DNA of 64,000 nt from Pandoraea sp. ASV26 (GCF_016428915.1 NZ_JAELTP010000005.1:1-64000), one strand, 5' to 3'. Numbered from the stretch's first letter, positions 18,174 through 26,899 are shown. Notes: generated from the letters alone by a model not told the origin. Translations and numbers: made by a program.

Positions 18174-19001
18174 TTAGCGGAAGGTGTCTTTCCAGCCTCG
18201 TATGGTCGCGAATACCGCCTCGCGGGAAAGCGACGGGCGTTCGGCATGCGCTTGGGCGGCAGCGATGACCGCCGGGGCGTCGCTGCGCAGGAAGGGGTTG
18301 GTCGCCCGCTCCTGGGCGAGCGTGGTGGGCAGGGTCGGACGCCCGGCAGCGCGAAGCGCCGTGGCCTCCTGCTGCCACGCGGCGAGTGCCGCGTTGTTCG
18401 GATCGACTGCCAGCGCGAAGCGAATGTTCGAGAGGGTGTACTCGTGCGCGCAATGCACGAGCGTGGCGGGTGGCAGCGCGGCCAGCGAATCGAGTGACGC
18501 GAGCATCTGTGCAGGCGTGCCTTCGAACAGGCGACCGCAACCGCATGAGAACAGCGTGTCGCCGCAGAAGAGATGCGGCGCGCCTGCCGCACCGGCACCG
18601 AGGAAGTAAGCGATATGTCCCGACGTGTGGCCGGGCACGTCGATCACTTCCAGCGTCATGGCCGGGGCCGCAATATGGACCGTCTCGCCGCCGTTGTGCG
18701 GGTGGTCGACACACGCGATCGCTTCGTGGGCCGGGCCGTGCACCGGCACGTTGAAATGCGCCAGCAGCGTGTCGACGCCGCCGATGTGGTCGGCATGCTT
18801 GTGGGTGATGAGAATGGCGCGCAGGGTGAGGTGGCGCGCTTCGAGATAGGCGAGTACCGGTGCGGCGTCGCCCGGATCGACGACCACGGCATCTTCACCG
18901 TTATCGATGACCCAGAGATAATTATCCTGAAACGCGGGGACGGGAAAGACGGTCAGTGTACCGGTCGACTGCTTACTCGCCGCATCTGCGTGCGCATCCA
19001 T
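18174..19001 (-). CDS. gloB: Hydroxyacylglutathione hydrolase (glyoxalase II)
   Basis: 275 residues from ATG 19001. A longer start at 19031 is possible but would overlap the divergent methyltransferase start, so it was not chosen. Metallo-beta-lactamase fold with the metal motif THKHADHIGG, then VPGHTSGHIAYF, CGDTLFSCGCGRLFEG and HCAHEYTLSNIRFA, all standard GloB landmarks. The enzyme hydrolyses S-D-lactoylglutathione to D-lactate and glutathione, completing methylglyoxal detoxification in the cytosol. The C-terminal glutathione-binding region (NPFLRSDAP) is present, so the protein is full length. The next gene is divergent 14 bases away, giving a very compact shared promoter region. Confidence 0.9.
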   Translation of the reverse strand: MDAHADAASKQSTGTLTVFPVPAFQDNYLWVIDNGEDAVVVDPGDAAPVLAYLEARHLTLRAILITHKHADHIGGVDTLLAHFNVPVHGPAHEAIACVDHPHNGGETVHIAAPAMTLEVIDVPGHTSGHIAYFLGAGAAGAPHLFCGDTLFSCGCGRLFEGTPAQMLASLDSLAALPPATLVHCAHEYTLSNIRFALAVDPNNAALAAWQQEATALRAAGRPTLPTTLAQERATNPFLRSDAPAVIAAAQAHAERPSLSREAVFATIRGWKDTFR

Positions 19002-19015
19002 ATATACTCGCCACC

Positions 19016-19876
19016 ATGTCAGAACCTCCAATTATAGACTGGCCTGTTTGGCTCGTCTCACCGCCAGGCCGCTACGCGCTCGCATGGGAACAGGCCCTCT
19101 TCGATCAATGGGTCGGGGATCTGTTCGGCTATCACGCGCTGCAACTCGGCCGTCCCGAGTTGGATACGCTGCGCGAAAACCGCATGCCTTACCGCGGGCT
19201 CATTCTTCCCGCCGCACGCGGCGCCGAAGCCCCTGCGCTCATGACCAAGGCCGCCAGCGACACGACCGGCGGCTCGCCGTCATGCGGCACCGGCGCGGCT
19301 GTCATGGTCGCGCGCGACATCCTCGTGAGCCGGTTCGACGAGTTGCCCATCGCCACGGCGAGTACGGACCTCGTCGTGCTGCCCCATGTGCTTGAGTTTG
19401 CCGAGAATCCTCATGACATCCTGCGCGAGGTCGAGCGCATTCTCGTGCCCGAGGGGCAGGTCATCATTACCGGCTTCAACAATCTGAGCCTGTGGGGCGC
19501 GCGCGAGGAGCTGGGCAAACTCGCCGGCGCACCGTTCCTGCCGCCGGGTGCCGATCTCATCACGTTCACGCGTCTGAAAGACTGGCTCAAGCTGCTGTCA
19601 TTCGACATCGATCGCGGACGCTTCGGCTGTTATCGCCCGCCCCTGCGCGGCGATCACTGGCTGCAACGATTCGAGTTCATGGAACCGGCGGGCGATCGTT
19701 GGTGGCCGATCTTCGGTGCGCTCTATGCGGTGCGGGCAGTCAAGCGGGTACGGGGCATGCGCTTGGTCGGCAAAGTCCGCAAGCGTATACTCGCCCTCCA
19801 GCCGGCGGCGGCACCGGTGGCCACGCCCAACACCACGCACCGCCAGATGGCCGAAGCGACCGAAGCGTCCGATTGA
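19016..19876 (+). CDS. Class I SAM-dependent methyltransferase, YafS-like
   Basis: 286 residues from ATG 19016 (MSEPPIIDWPVWL). Landmarks are the central acidic segment TDLVVLPHVLEFAENPHDILREVERIL and VIITGFNNLSLWGARE, matching the YafS-type methyltransferase domain, followed by a Phe-rich GDHWLQRFEFMEPAGDRWWP segment. The classical GxGxG loop is poorly conserved (SCGTGAAVMVA). The substrate is unknown. Gene order gloB (divergent), yafS-like, rnhA, dnaQ is the same as in E. coli, which supports the call. The C-terminal 25 residues are low-complexity. It lies 11 bases before rnhA, probably in one transcript. Confidence 0.8.
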   Translation: MSEPPIIDWPVWLVSPPGRYALAWEQALFDQWVGDLFGYHALQLGRPELDTLRENRMPYRGLILPAARGAEAPALMTKAASDTTGGSPSCGTGAAVMVARDILVSRFDELPIATASTDLVVLPHVLEFAENPHDILREVERILVPEGQVIITGFNNLSLWGAREELGKLAGAPFLPPGADLITFTRLKDWLKLLSFDIDRGRFGCYRPPLRGDHWLQRFEFMEPAGDRWWPIFGALYAVRAVKRVRGMRLVGKVRKRILALQPAAAPVATPNTTHRQMAEATEASD

Positions 19877-19887
19877 TTGTTTGAGAG

Positions 19888-20334
19888 ATGACCTTGCCGC
19901 AAGTTGAGATCTACACCGACGGTGCCTGCAAAGGCAATCCCGGCCCCGGTGGCTGGGGCGCCCTGCTCGTCGCGGGCAAACACCGCAAGGAAATGTTCGG
20001 CGGCGAAGCCAATACCACCAACAACCGCATGGAGCTTCTTGCCGTCATTCGCGCGCTCGAAGCCCTGAACAAACCCTGCCACGTGGTGCTTCACACCGAC
20101 TCGCAGTATGTCCAGAAAGGCATCAGCGAGTGGATTCACGGCTGGAAGGCACGTGGCTGGAAGACGGCCGCCAAGGAGCCGGTGAAAAACGCCGACCTCT
20201 GGCAGACGCTCGACGCCGTCTCGCAGAAGCACGAGATCGACTGGCGCTGGGTGAAGGGCCACGCAGGACACGAAGGCAACGAAGCCGCCGATCAACTGGC
20301 CAATCGCGGCGTGGAAAGTCTGCGTCGCGCTTAG
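19888..20334 (+). CDS. rnhA: Ribonuclease HI
   Basis: 148 residues, the usual length. All four catalytic acids are in place: Asp11 ([18 protein letters not shown]), Glu49 (NRMELLAVI), Asp71 ([10 protein letters not shown]) and Asp135 (GNEAADQLA), plus the catalytic His in HAGHEGNE. The basic handle with Trp residues ([10 protein letters not shown]) is present. It cuts the RNA strand of RNA-DNA hybrids, removing R-loops and primers. It lies between the YafS-like methyltransferase gene and dnaQ, in the same direction. The spacing to dnaQ is 129 bases; in E. coli the two genes are divergent, so here the arrangement is rearranged to co-directional. Confidence 0.95.
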   Translation: MTLPQVEIYTDGACKGNPGPGGWGALLVAGKHRKEMFGGEANTTNNRMELLAVIRALEALNKPCHVVLHTDSQYVQKGISEWIHGWKARGWKTAAKEPVKNADLWQTLDAVSQKHEIDWRWVKGHAGHEGNEAADQLANRGVESLRRA

Positions 20335-20463
20335 CGCAACGGCGCCGATCGGCACCGTGTCGCAGACACATGAGCACTATCCGCGCGTTGCGTGAGAGGT
20401 TGCGTGAACCGTTACGCCCCTCGGCAAGCCAATTCCGAAAGCACATCAGACTCACCGAACATC

Positions 20464-21204
20464 ATGCGACAACTGATCCTCGATACCGAAACCACCGGCC
20501 TGAATGCCAAGACGGGGGACCGTCTGCTGGAAATCGGTTGCGTCGAACTGGTCAATCGCCGCCTGACCGGCAACAACCTGCACTTTTATATCAATCCCGA
20601 GCGCGACAGCGATCCGGGCGCATTGGCCGTGCACGGGCTGACCACCGAATTCCTCTCCGACAAACCCAAATTCGCCGAGATCGCTGAAGAGTTGCGTGAG
20701 TATTGCCGCGGCGCCGAGATCATCATCCACAACGCGGCGTTCGACCTGGGCTTCCTGGACATGGAGTTCGGCCGCCTTGGCTGGCCTCCGTTCATGCAGC
20801 ACTGCGCCAGCCTGATCGACACACTGATGCTCGCTCGCGAGATGTTCCCCGGCCGACGCAACTCACTCGACGCGCTCTGCGAACGTCTGGGCGTGAACAA
20901 TGCGCACCGTACACTGCACGGCGCATTGCTCGACGCGGAACTGCTCGCCGACGTCTATCTCGCGATGACGCGCGGCCAGGAAAGCCTCGTCATCGACACG
21001 AACGACGGCGACGAAGGCGAAGCGGGCGTGCATCGCGAGAAGATTTCGCTGAGTCAGTTCAACCTGCCTGTCATTGCCGCGGCGAGCGAAGAGATTGCGA
21101 TGCACGACGATGTACTGAACGGCATCGACAAGGGCATGAAGGGCACGTGCGTGTGGCGCAAGGAACCCGCGCCGCCCGAAGGCGATGCGTCCCCCGCCGC
21201 GTAA
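20464..21204 (+). CDS. dnaQ: DNA polymerase III epsilon subunit, 3'-5' proofreading exonuclease
   Basis: 246 residues from ATG 20464 (MRQLILDTETTG). The in-frame upstream stretch from 20392 lacks conservation and was excluded. DEDDh exonuclease: Asp7 and Glu9 in DTETTG, the second acidic motif in IIHNAAFDLGFLDMEF, and the C-terminal HGALLDAELLADVY with the catalytic His and Asp. A linker and a C-terminal alpha-binding segment follow (about 175-246). It proofreads for the replicative polymerase. It is 129 bases after rnhA and is followed by the tRNA-Val region. Confidence 0.93.
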   Translation: MRQLILDTETTGLNAKTGDRLLEIGCVELVNRRLTGNNLHFYINPERDSDPGALAVHGLTTEFLSDKPKFAEIAEELREYCRGAEIIIHNAAFDLGFLDMEFGRLGWPPFMQHCASLIDTLMLAREMFPGRRNSLDALCERLGVNNAHRTLHGALLDAELLADVYLAMTRGQESLVIDTNDGDEGEAGVHREKISLSQFNLPVIAAASEEIAMHDDVLNGIDKGMKGTCVWRKEPAPPEGDASPAA

Positions 21205-21260
21205 GTTCGCGCAGCACCGCAGCACGGTCTGAGACTTTGCGAAAAAGTCGCACGAAGGGC

Positions 21261-21289
21261 TTCCCAAACGCAAAAAACATCCCTATAAT
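21261..21289 (+). promoter_or_regulatory. Candidate sigma-70 promoter upstream of tRNA-Val
   Basis: TTCCCA (21261-21266), a 17-base spacer and a perfect TATAAT (21284-21289). It is about 190 bases before the tRNA, so the primary transcript would have a long leader. An exact palindrome CTAAATCA-T-TGATTTAG (21451-21467) lies 10 bases before the tRNA 5' end. Confidence 0.5.
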
Positions 21290-21477
21290 CGCTGTCTTTG
21301 CTGCTTGCGAGTCATCGCAAGAAACGACGTGAAGTGATCGAGAGATATCGTCACGGCGGCAGCAAAAAAACAAAAGAAAGGTTGCAGGCTTCGGCTAAAA
21401 CGGTTAAAGTTCTGCTCCTGATTGCGAAACGAAAGCTTCAGCAATCGACACTAAATCATTGATTTAGCTAATGATTT

Positions 21478-21552
21478 GGGTGGTTAGCTCAGCGGTAGAG
21501 CACTGCCTTCACACGGCAGGGGTCACAGGTTCAATCCCTGTACCACCCACCA
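21478..21552 (+). tRNA. tRNA-Val (anticodon CAC)
   Basis: A 75-nt cloverleaf: acceptor GGGTGGT pairing with ACCACCC (21542-21548), D-arm GCTC...GAGC, anticodon loop TTCACAC with anticodon CAC (reads GUG), T-arm with loop TTCAATC, discriminator A and an encoded CCA (21550-21552). Its 3' half is the attachment site of the adjacent island; the gene stays complete after integration because the repeat restores the 3' end. Confidence 0.95.
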
Positions 21553-21557
21553 GATTC
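21504..21557 (+). repeat. attL, left 54-bp direct repeat in tRNA-Val
   Basis: Runs from the anticodon stem of tRNA-Val through the CCA to GATTC. It is identical to 26988-27041 except for C versus T in the acceptor stem (ACCACCC here). Confidence 0.9.
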
Positions 21558-21580
21558 TCTGGTGAGTTTTCCCAGAAAAA

Positions 21581-21615
21581 AAACGGCTTAGGTTTAACGA
21601 CCTAGGCCGTTTTTC
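21581..21615 (+). terminator. Rho-independent terminator after tRNA-Val
   Basis: AAACGGCTTAGGT pairs with ACCTAGGCCGTTT (one mismatch), followed by TTTTCTTTT. It lies inside the left end of the island, so the tRNA terminator now in use was brought by the element. The ancestral one is probably at 27043-27072. Confidence 0.8.
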
Positions 21616-21843
21616 TTTTCCGCGCGCCACTTCTTAGCTGTGTCGCAAAAGACCACGCGAGTCCTATGCGCGTCCTACGGCTCCGGCGAATTCTGCTTGG
21701 TTTTAGGCCCCAACCGGATTGCTTCGACGCACCTATTTTACCCTGCCGGACTCGATAGACAGTGATTCACGGCGATACGCACGGGAGCCTAGCTTTGACC
21801 TTCGGCGCAAAGATCATGCTCCATACATTGCCGGAAACGATTA

Positions 21844-22573
21844 TTAAGCCTGCCGGTCCGGGGCGTCCCCACGCGCTTCAACCGGCGCTTCTCCCACAAC
21901 ACCAATAGCACCGTCGGTGAGCCTTCCCAGTATTAGCGCCAAGCTTCCCATCAACTCGCGCTGATTCCTCACCAACTCAGCCTGCCCATTTCGCCGCTGT
22001 TCAGCAGCAGCGGCATCAATCGGCCCCGCTTTTACTTCCATTGCGAGTGGCTTTTGACCTGACATCACATCTAGCGCAAGTTTCCTCACGGCATGCTGCT
22101 CAAGCTCCACCGTGCCGTGAGCTTCCGGAGAATAGCTCCCGGCTTTTAGTTGCTGGCGGTCAAACTTGAAGTTTGTTGCCGCTGCAAGTCGCTCCAGCAG
22201 GTTGGTGAACAACTCATCTCCTCGACCGGCCCAATCACGAAACTCTGCATCATTCTTTGGCCTGCGTTCCTCTGATAGGCTTAGATGGGCATGGTAGTCA
22301 TCCCACGCGTCCAGCACTGCCTGAGACTTCGGCCGACGCATGGTGATACCGAGCACGCGCCGGCCTTAGAACGCCAAATCAATGGAGTTCAGCGTCCGCA
22401 CATGCTCCATCGAAATTCGCGATTGACGCGTCGCCATTAGCGCGGTGAAAACAAGAACACGCCGGTTTGTCGCCTCGCGCGCGCTCCACCCACTTTTGCG
22501 CCTGCACGGCGAGGACCGGTCCGGCAACCGTTGAGCCAACTAAAACCCAGTCTTTTGCGTCGAGCCCCCACAT
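21844..22573 (-). pseudogene. DUF6680-type protein gene, broken by a frameshift and a stop
   Basis: The N-terminal piece (22573-22379) starts MWGLDAKDWVLVGSTVAGP, a membrane segment followed by VQAQKWVERARGDK. Reading then has to shift frame to continue as VLVFTALMATRQSRISMEHV, TLNSIDLAF, where a TAA interrupts. After the stop the same frame continues GRRVLGITMRRPKSQAVLDAWDDYH into the 170-residue C-terminal piece (22356-21844), which has LERLAAATNFKFDRQQLKAGSY and HAVRKLALDVMSGQKPL. The joined product matches my memory of DUF6680 proteins (N-terminal membrane anchor, MATR, HV-LN-I, W-Y--L). Two separate lesions argue for genuine decay rather than a single sequencing slip. Function unknown; such genes often sit in islands. 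Confidence 0.6.
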
Positions 22574-22832
22574 TTTTCACCTCATTGTTTGTGACGAGAC
22601 GGCGAGCAGTCTACGCGATTTGCCTACTTTGGAAGAAGATGCAACCGCTTCGAAGGTCTGCCCCCCATCTCGATCAACTGACTCGATTCGGTCAGAAGCA
22701 GCCGGCGCCGGAAAGTGAAAGCGAACGCTCAACGTCCGAGCTTCGCTGCCAGCGAAGGTGGGCTTCCAGAGCCTGCCGCAGCGGTTAAGCTTGAGCGAGG
22801 GGTAACCGCATCTCGCAGCGAGCGGGGCGCGT

Positions 22833-23915
22833 TCAAACCAGCGTAACCTGGGTCTCCGTGAGCCGATACAATTTCAGGTGGATGTTGTTTCGCTCCAATG
22901 CTGCGGCCAAGTCCGGGGCCAAAGCGTCATCTGCGGGAATCACGAGGGTACGCGAGCAATTACGACTCTTGGCGTGGACAGTCAGTTGACCGATTCCGGT
23001 GTATATGTCACCGCGCGCGGCCGAAGTCTTCACCTCGTAGGCCTCAATGAGTTCGGTGCCTTGGGAGATTCCGAGGTCAAGAAGCGCTGTCTTGACGACA
23101 CGCTGGCCAGCAACTAAGCCCTTTCGCTTGCGCCAGTGGTGTAGCGCCTTCACTACCTCACCGTGCCTGGAAACATAGTCGATCTCGCGTGCGACAGCCT
23201 TTCCCTTCTTTCGGCCAAAGAACTCATCGAAGTACTCGCGGAGCCTTCGCTCTTTCCTTAGAGCTTTTCCGGTCTTCGTGTCTCCGTTGCGGACAGCTGC
23301 CTTGAACTCAATTATGGCTTGGATATATGCAATTGCTGGACGAACCGCTCCGCGTCCAGTCACTGGCATGACAAGAATCCCTTCCTTGTGCGATCCGTCG
23401 CTGGCGTAAATGGGTTGCAATTCAAGGTCCGACCAAGCCACGAGCGCATCCTTCTTGACGCCTTCAGCGCCGCCTCCAACGCGTCCAGAGTGGAACAGGT
23501 ACGTCCGGCCGTTTTTAGTATTCCGTGCGAAGAACCCGGCTATCGAATCGTTGCGGCCCGCGTACGACGTGTTCACCTCTACTGCGATCGCCACGCCGCG
23601 GCCGTCTCCCATTCGACCAAACCAGTTTAACCGTCGGGGGTTGGGTACAGTGTTCTTGTGGTCGGATGACCAAAACCAGTAAATCCCGTCAGTGCAAACC
23701 TTCGCCTGCGGTTGTCGGCCGCCCTGCCAGCCAATATCTCGAATCTCAGTTGTTGGGAACTCGCGCCTGATCGTGGCTTCTAGGTCGGACTGTGCCTTGC
23801 GAATTTCGGCACGGTCTTCGATGAGTATGAACATGAGGCGAACTAGTGATTTAGGTTTATCGCGGACTAACACAGAGATGAGCCGCACCCAATCGCAGTA
23901 CTTCGCGCCAGGCAT
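22833..23915 (-). CDS. Unknown island protein with a C-terminal EVK motif, possible nuclease fold
   Basis: 360 residues, no signal peptide or membrane segment. I do not recognise a named family. The N-terminal part (residues 30-120) has mixed Trp-rich segments (DGIYWFWSSDHKN, RRLNWFGRMGDGRG) followed by VAIAVEVNTSYAGRN. The middle (about 200-255) is strongly basic and Lys/Arg-rich (TGKALRKERRLREYFDEFFGRKKGK). The C-terminal part (about 285-345) has LIEAYEVKTSAARGDIYTGIGQL, resembling the E-x-K core and following helix of PD-(D/E)XK nucleases and related DNA-end enzymes. It lies directly before the DUF4062 gene's 3' side in the same strand direction, so the two could be a unit. A defence or DNA-binding role is inferred from this motif and island location only. 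Confidence 0.55.
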   Translation of the reverse strand: MPGAKYCDWVRLISVLVRDKPKSLVRLMFILIEDRAEIRKAQSDLEATIRREFPTTEIRDIGWQGGRQPQAKVCTDGIYWFWSSDHKNTVPNPRRLNWFGRMGDGRGVAIAVEVNTSYAGRNDSIAGFFARNTKNGRTYLFHSGRVGGGAEGVKKDALVAWSDLELQPIYASDGSHKEGILVMPVTGRGAVRPAIAYIQAIIEFKAAVRNGDTKTGKALRKERRLREYFDEFFGRKKGKAVAREIDYVSRHGEVVKALHHWRKRKGLVAGQRVVKTALLDLGISQGTELIEAYEVKTSAARGDIYTGIGQLTVHAKSRNCSRTLVIPADDALAPDLAAALERNNIHLKLYRLTETQVTLV

Positions 23916-24107
23916 GGTCCCATATAGCGCCTCGCGGTACCCTGTGATTAGGTGTCTATCTCGACCGCCTCGTTAGGCGTTTCGCTTTGCTTTGTAGCTT
24001 TCAAAGTGTCCTTTATCGTTTAGGTTTCCACTGATCGAATTGGGGGTGCGACCGCCTAAGCGGCGCGGGGACTTCGCCCGCTCGTCCCCCACCCCGTCAA
24101 AAGTCAC

Positions 24108-25190
24108 TTATTCTTGCCCAAAAATCCGCGTGAATAATTCCCTCCCATTTTTCACGTAAAGCTTCGCGAACAAAGCTTTTCCGTTAGGTGTGAGTTTCCA
24201 ACGCCTATCGCCTGCTGGCGGCTCTATCACCCCCAACTCAACGAACTTCGCCATCATACGGACGTACGACCTCCCCTCAACAACACCCACTACGTCCGCA
24301 TGTTCACGAACAAGCCCAAATATGAGGCGCCGAACGTGTTCGTCAGTAGGATTCGAAACCAAAGTGCCACTAATTTTAGCAAACAAGTCCAGATAAGTTC
24401 CCGTCCATCGAACGTTCTGGATATCCCCCTTTGCACCAGAAACCGCAATGTTCAGGTCCAAATGCACATCCAATCTGGACTCCTGGAATCCATCTGCAAA
24501 TCCGACTGCGGACAGCGCATCCATCTCATTCAAATATAATTTTTTCTTTTCTATTCTTTCCCCTTGCATTGCGAAGCGCTTTTTTTCACTGCAAGCTTTA
24601 TCTCCATCGATCTTTAGCACCGCAATTTCATCCTTAAGCCGCATTATTTCTTCGCTATAAGGTTCCGTATCAACGACTCGCGAAGCTCGCACCCAACCCT
24701 CCAGTCTGTAAACTTCAGCCAGATCACGGATAGCCTTTGGCACTTCGATGAAAATATCTTTGCTCTCATCCACCGCGCGGCACATCTTGCCCATGACATT
24801 TGCACGGAACTCTTTAAAAGATTTAGTATCATCCTGCTCTGCGACGTCCAAGCCATGCCTCTTAACCTTCTGATCTATCGCCTCATCGGTTAAGTACAAC
24901 GCAAACAGCGGCTTTCCCGTCTCGATAGCATACTCATATTCCAATTGAATGTAGCTCTTGCCAGATTCGGCCTCAACGGTCCCGTATCGACCGCCAAGAA
25001 TCAGCATAAAAATATCGCTACGATCGATCCAGAGTTTTATTACCTCAATCTGCTTCTTATCCGAAGCGGCAAACAATTCCATACCGGCAGGTATGTGCCC
25101 AGCATCCAGAATCGCCTGAACGGCGGCCTGTCGTTCGTCCTTCATGTCCTTAAAGGTGGACGAAATGAACACTTGATATTTCTTATCCAT
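24108..25190 (-). CDS. DUF4062 domain protein
   Basis: About 360 residues. The N-terminal domain (about 3-100) shows the DUF4062 pattern: YQVFISSTFKDMKDERQ, then AGHIPAGMELFAASDKKQIEVI, IDRSDIFMLILGGRYGT and YIQLEYEYAIETGKP. This fold has been compared with TIR/nucleotide-processing domains and is frequent in defence-type proteins. A predicted coiled coil follows (about 185-225, EEIMRLKDEIAVLK), then an unrecognised C-terminal region ending in a winged-helix-like segment (MAKFVELGVIEPPAGDRRWKLTPNG). The start is ATG 25190; TTG 25196 also has AAGGA nearby. The base composition is AT-rich compared with the chromosome. It is in the tRNA island, in the same direction as the EVK-motif gene, with a 190-bp gap. 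A sensing or effector role in defence is plausible, not shown. Confidence 0.7.
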   Translation of the reverse strand: MDKKYQVFISSTFKDMKDERQAAVQAILDAGHIPAGMELFAASDKKQIEVIKLWIDRSDIFMLILGGRYGTVEAESGKSYIQLEYEYAIETGKPLFALYLTDEAIDQKVKRHGLDVAEQDDTKSFKEFRANVMGKMCRAVDESKDIFIEVPKAIRDLAEVYRLEGWVRASRVVDTEPYSEEIMRLKDEIAVLKIDGDKACSEKKRFAMQGERIEKKKLYLNEMDALSAVGFADGFQESRLDVHLDLNIAVSGAKGDIQNVRWTGTYLDLFAKISGTLVSNPTDEHVRRLIFGLVREHADVVGVVEGRSYVRMMAKFVELGVIEPPAGDRRWKLTPNGKALFAKLYVKNGRELFTRIFGQE

Positions 25191-25488
25191 TCCCAATCGA
25201 TCCTTGCGGCGAAATTTGGTGACATGAAGTCTAGCACCGGAAAACGCACCGACTGAGCATGTCTACGCAACAGCCACCCGCACGCGGACAGCTAGGAAAC
25301 TCAGCACCCAAACAACGACCGCAAAGTCCGCAGGGAGTCCAGCGAGAACGTCAAAGCAAATGCCGCCCGTAATCGGCCGACCAGCATAGGCAGGGGACAT
25401 TCATTGTGAGTGAAAAATGTGGACACACCGTATAAAAATCACCCGATAATCGCCTCGGACCTATCCACTTCAGACGGTCAGAAAATGA

Positions 25489-25626
25489 ATGCTCAAAAAA
25501 CCCGTCACCTTGTTGATATTGTCGATACTGATGCTCGCAGCCGCACAAACGTCGTATTACGCAGTCGACCAAGACACTGTCCAGACGTATGGCCAATATG
25601 GCCGACCGGTGGCTTCGCGGAGGTAA
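25489..25626 (+). CDS. Tiny ORF with signal-peptide-like N-terminus, 45 aa
   Basis: ATG 25489 to TAA 25624. The product starts MLKKPVTLLILSILMLAAAQT, a basic end followed by a hydrophobic run, then a short polar Tyr/Gln-rich tail. It could be a secreted or membrane peptide. No good ribosome site is seen, and a second Met codon in another frame (25485) overlaps. It lies 33 bases before the next tiny ORF on the same strand. Family unknown. Confidence 0.35.
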   Translation: MLKKPVTLLILSILMLAAAQTSYYAVDQDTVQTYGQYGRPVASRR

Positions 25627-25659
25627 CTTTGCCGCGAGGGTCAAACGGCAGGAGGCCCG

Positions 25660-25818
25660 ATGACTGCTGATTGCTTTTGCGGCGGATACCAATTCAGACG
25701 GCAAGGCGTGCGACTCTTTCGTGTGGGCGGCACTAAGTGGGGATATAACGCGGCGGACATAGACATTCCGATCCAAATCGCCCAGCGGCTGAAGCCCCCC
25801 CCGGGCCTTCCGTGGTAA
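25660..25818 (+). CDS. Small hypothetical protein, 52 aa
   Basis: ATG 25660 preceded by GGAGG at 25651-25655 with a four-base gap, the best ribosome site in the island. The product has a CFCGGY segment near the N-terminus, RLFRVGGTKWGYNAADIDIP in the middle, and a Pro-rich end. It has no membrane segment, and I do not recognise a family. It is on the strand opposite the other island genes. Ribosome site, clean stop and sensible composition support translation. Confidence 0.45.
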   Translation: MTADCFCGGYQFRRQGVRLFRVGGTKWGYNAADIDIPIQIAQRLKPPPGLPW

Positions 25819-25916
25819 ATACACCAAATAGCGACGCTAGCCCCAATTGCCTACCTTGTGCCGTCCCAACCGCACGGCGAGGCCCATAAATCCGCCGCGC
25901 GACGCTTACCTGACGA

Positions 25917-26899
25917 TTAGCCCATCAGTCCAACCAATTCGTCAGCTTTCAGGTGGGTATATCGAGAGAGCACTCGGATGTCCTTATGTCCGCTGATCAC
26001 TGCCAGCTGAATCGGGTTCAAGCCCGCACGGGCATATGGGGTAATAGCCGTGTGGCGCAGATAGTGGAATCTCAACCCTTCGATGCCCGCGTTCCGAACG
26101 AGACTGATAAATCGGCGCTTTATCGCCTCCGCGCTCATCCCGAACACCGGCCCATCACCCTGCTCCAATCCGTCCAGCGCGGCAATCGCCCGTGTCGATA
26201 AAGGTACGTCACGACGAAGGCCATTCTTGGACGTGTGCAAGCGGGCAACCTTGCGCGTCAAATCGATATCCGCCCACTTGAGCGCGGCAATTTCCCCCTG
26301 CCGGATGGCGGTGGCTACCGCGAACTCGATAACGGGCCTGAATTCACCCGCCTTCGCGGACAACTCGGCTTCCTCGTCCTCGCTGAGAATGCGGTCACTA
26401 TGCGGCGGACTTTTCGGCCTTGCGACCTTGCACTCCGAGATTGCACAGCCCCATTCCGCCCTAGCGCGATTGATGGCGGCAAAGAGCAAGTTCATTTGAC
26501 GCGCAACGGACCCCGGCTTGACCTCTTTCAGCCGCACACCCCTCCACGCGACCATGAACGCGGCATCCACGCCTGCGAGCGCCATTCGCACAAAATCATG
26601 CTCTCGAAGCCATTCGTTGATCTTCAAAACCTCGATCCGCCCGCCTCGATGGTCCGGGCAAACGGTATCCCTACACCGCCGCAGCACGTCCGCTGAAGTG
26701 TTCAGACCGTCCGGTTGCGGCTTGTTAGGCTTAGGCAGCTCTCCCCGCGATCCAGCGCAGCCTCGGCGGCCCTTACCCACTTTTCTGCGCCCCTCTTCTC
26801 TCGGAAACTCCGCGTTTGGGTGGGCGCCCCTTTCCGCCGCACCTTTGCCTGAAATGTCACCGCCCTATTTTTCGCTACATACTTGCCAATCGTTCCCAT
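25917..26899 (-). pseudogene. Tyrosine integrase of the island, frameshifted
   Basis: The N-terminal piece (26899-26702) reads MGTIGKYVAKNRAVTFQAKV then RRKGAPTQTRSFREKRGAEKW, a typical phage integrase arm-binding start. Near 26741, inside codons for Arg-Gly-Glu, the frame must shift to continue into the 287-residue catalytic piece (26780-25917). That piece holds TAIRQGEIAALKW (catalytic Arg I), HYLRHTAI (His/Arg II box; the usual Asp is Tyr), GHKDIRVLSRYTHL (His III and nucleophile Tyr). The core residues are intact but the protein is split. The gene reads inwards from attR, next to the duplicated tRNA end, the normal place for an island integrase. The break could be a base-call error; if not, excision is blocked. 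Confidence 0.75.

Noticed and set aside
25351-25827. 158-codon minus-strand ORF in the island
   Set aside because: It is antisense to the 52-aa ORF with a strong ribosome site and has an unlikely composition. A remnant of another element cannot be excluded.
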